A stretch of DNA of 6,417 bases from Thermoprotei archaeon (GTDB lineage: Archaea; Thermoproteota; Thermoprotei_A; Sulfolobales; NBVN01): NCBI GenBank assembly GCA_003661745.1, contig QMWS01000046.1, positions 1 to 6,417 of the forward strand, read 5' to 3'. Below the pieces are notes generated by a model. It searched no databases and was not told the origin of the DNA. It saw only the letters and a program-made list of their open reading frames with translations. Shown here piece by piece: positions 5,975 through 6,417 of this stretch (position 1 is the first letter of the stretch; every line of letters begins with the position of its first letter). The translations under genes and the position numbers were made by a program.

Positions 5975-6361
5975 ATGAGTAAACCACCGTATGTTAAATT
6001 CGATGTTCCCCCCGAAATAGCTGAGAAAGCGTATGAGGCGCTCAAGAAGGCTAGAGAGACTGGCGGAAAGATAAAGAAAGGTACGAATGAGACTACAAAA
6101 GCTGTAGAGAGAGGTTTAGCGAAGCTAGTATTAATAGCTGAAGATGTAGATCCACCTGAGGTAGTAATGCATTTACCACTTCTATGTGAGGAGAAGAAGG
6201 TGCCATACATATATGTACCTAGCAAGAAGAGGCTTGGTGAGGCAGCTGGTATAGAGGTTGCAGCAGCAAGTGCAGCTATAATAGAGCCCGGTGGAGCTAA
6301 GGAATTAGTTGAGGAATTAACGAGAGCGTACCAAGAGCTCAAAGCTAAGGCTGGCGGATAA
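5975..6361 (+). CDS. rpl7ae: Ribosomal protein L7Ae (kink-turn RNA-binding protein)
   Basis: Binds kink-turn RNA; in archaea it is a 50S subunit protein and also a core part of box C/D and H/ACA RNPs and of RNase P. The 128-residue protein has the RNA-contact motif KKGTNETTK at 34-42 (Gly36, Asn38, Glu39), LAKLVLIAEDVDPPE at 48-62, the LPLLCEEK helix with Cys71, and the specificity loop VPSKKRLGEAAGIEVAAASAAI at 81-102, split here as VPSKKRLGEAAG and the IEVAAAS strand. Length is typical of crenarchaeal L7Ae. The ATG at 5975 gives the expected MSKPP start; TTG at 5951 would add eight residues (LATTRWMR) and is disfavoured by the TATA and ribosome-binding site positions. It has its own promoter. 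In some archaea L7Ae is followed by rps28e and rpl24e, which would lie beyond the window. Confidence 0.96.
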   Translation: MSKPPYVKFDVPPEIAEKAYEALKKARETGGKIKKGTNETTKAVERGLAKLVLIAEDVDPPEVVMHLPLLCEEKKVPYIYVPSKKRLGEAAGIEVAAASAAIIEPGGAKELVEELTRAYQELKAKAGG

Positions 6362-6401
6362 GTGTTCTAAAACCTTGGAACAAGCAAATATCAACTGATC
6401 C

Positions 6402-6409
6402 TTTTTAAG
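6402..6409 (+). promoter_or_regulatory. TATA-like box for a gene beyond the right edge
   Basis: TTTTTAAG lies in the 56 bases after L7Ae, which hold no gene. Transcription from it would begin near 6430, outside the window. No clear T-run terminator is seen between the L7Ae stop and this box. Confidence 0.4.
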
Positions 6410-6417
6410 CAGTACCC

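Noticed and set aside
5886..5980. Possible box C/D sRNA before L7Ae (CTGA at 5892-5895, GGATGAG near 5967)
   Set aside because: The boxes are in the wrong order (D-like before C-like), the C box is a poor match to RUGAUGA, and the promoter lies between them.
5929..6342. A 137-residue minus-strand open frame opposite L7Ae
   Set aside because: It mirrors the highly conserved L7Ae gene and has the low-complexity A/S/L composition of a shadow frame.
6363..6381. GTTC/GAAC inverted repeat after L7Ae as a terminator
   Set aside because: It has only four pairs, a ten-base loop and no following T-run, so it is not good enough to call.
1..6417. CRISPR arrays, insertion sequences, tRNA or rRNA genes, or a defence system
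   Set aside because: No spaced repeats, terminal inverted repeats, transposase motifs, or tRNA-like cloverleaf sequences were seen; almost all bases are taken by core genes.

Overview
The window is a gene-dense, all plus-strand stretch of archaeal DNA, most likely from a hyperthermophilic crenarchaeon (Thermoproteota, Desulfurococcales-like). The evidence is an L7Ae ribosomal protein, an archaeal discriminating-free GluRS with HLGN and LSKSK signatures, the archaeal isopentenyl phosphate kinase route, TATA-box promoters, GGTG/GAGGTG ribosome-binding sites, TTG starts, and heavy use of AGG/AGA arginine and CTA leucine codons. The order-level placement is inferred from resemblance and cannot be proven here.

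Layout. Bases 1-708 hold the 3' part of a divergent GHMP-kinase-like (mevalonate-kinase-like) gene that runs in from the left edge. It overlaps isopentenyl phosphate kinase (ipk, 695-1480), which overlaps type 2 isopentenyl diphosphate isomerase (fni, 1471-2553). A 60-base gap with a probable promoter follows. Then come geranylgeranyl diphosphate synthase (gds, 2614-3621), an uncharacterised DUF2118-like protein directly abutting it (3622-4074), and glutamyl-tRNA synthetase (gltX, 4071-5876), joined by an ATGA stop/start overlap. A 98-base intergenic region with a weak hairpin/T-run and a clear TATA box leads to ribosomal protein L7Ae (5975-6361). The last 56 bases carry no gene but end in a TATA-like box for a gene outside the window.

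How the genes work together. ipk, fni and gds form a consecutive part of archaeal lipid synthesis: isopentenyl phosphate to IPP, IPP to DMAPP, then IPP plus DMAPP to C20 GGPP, the precursor of ether-lipid chains. The GHMP-like protein sits where a mevalonate-pathway kinase would be expected but has lost recognisable glycine-rich ATP-binding signatures. The second unit links lipid precursor synthesis to tRNA charging through an unknown small protein. L7Ae (ribosome, box C/D RNPs, RNase P) is a separate transcription unit.

Most of the window is ordinary core metabolism and translation. The points most worth a second look are the degenerate GHMP-like protein, the DUF2118-like protein between gds and gltX, and an inverted repeat pairing the L7Ae ribosome-binding site with codons just after the start. 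I see no mobile element, CRISPR array, tRNA or rRNA, and no clear new defence or accessory system.
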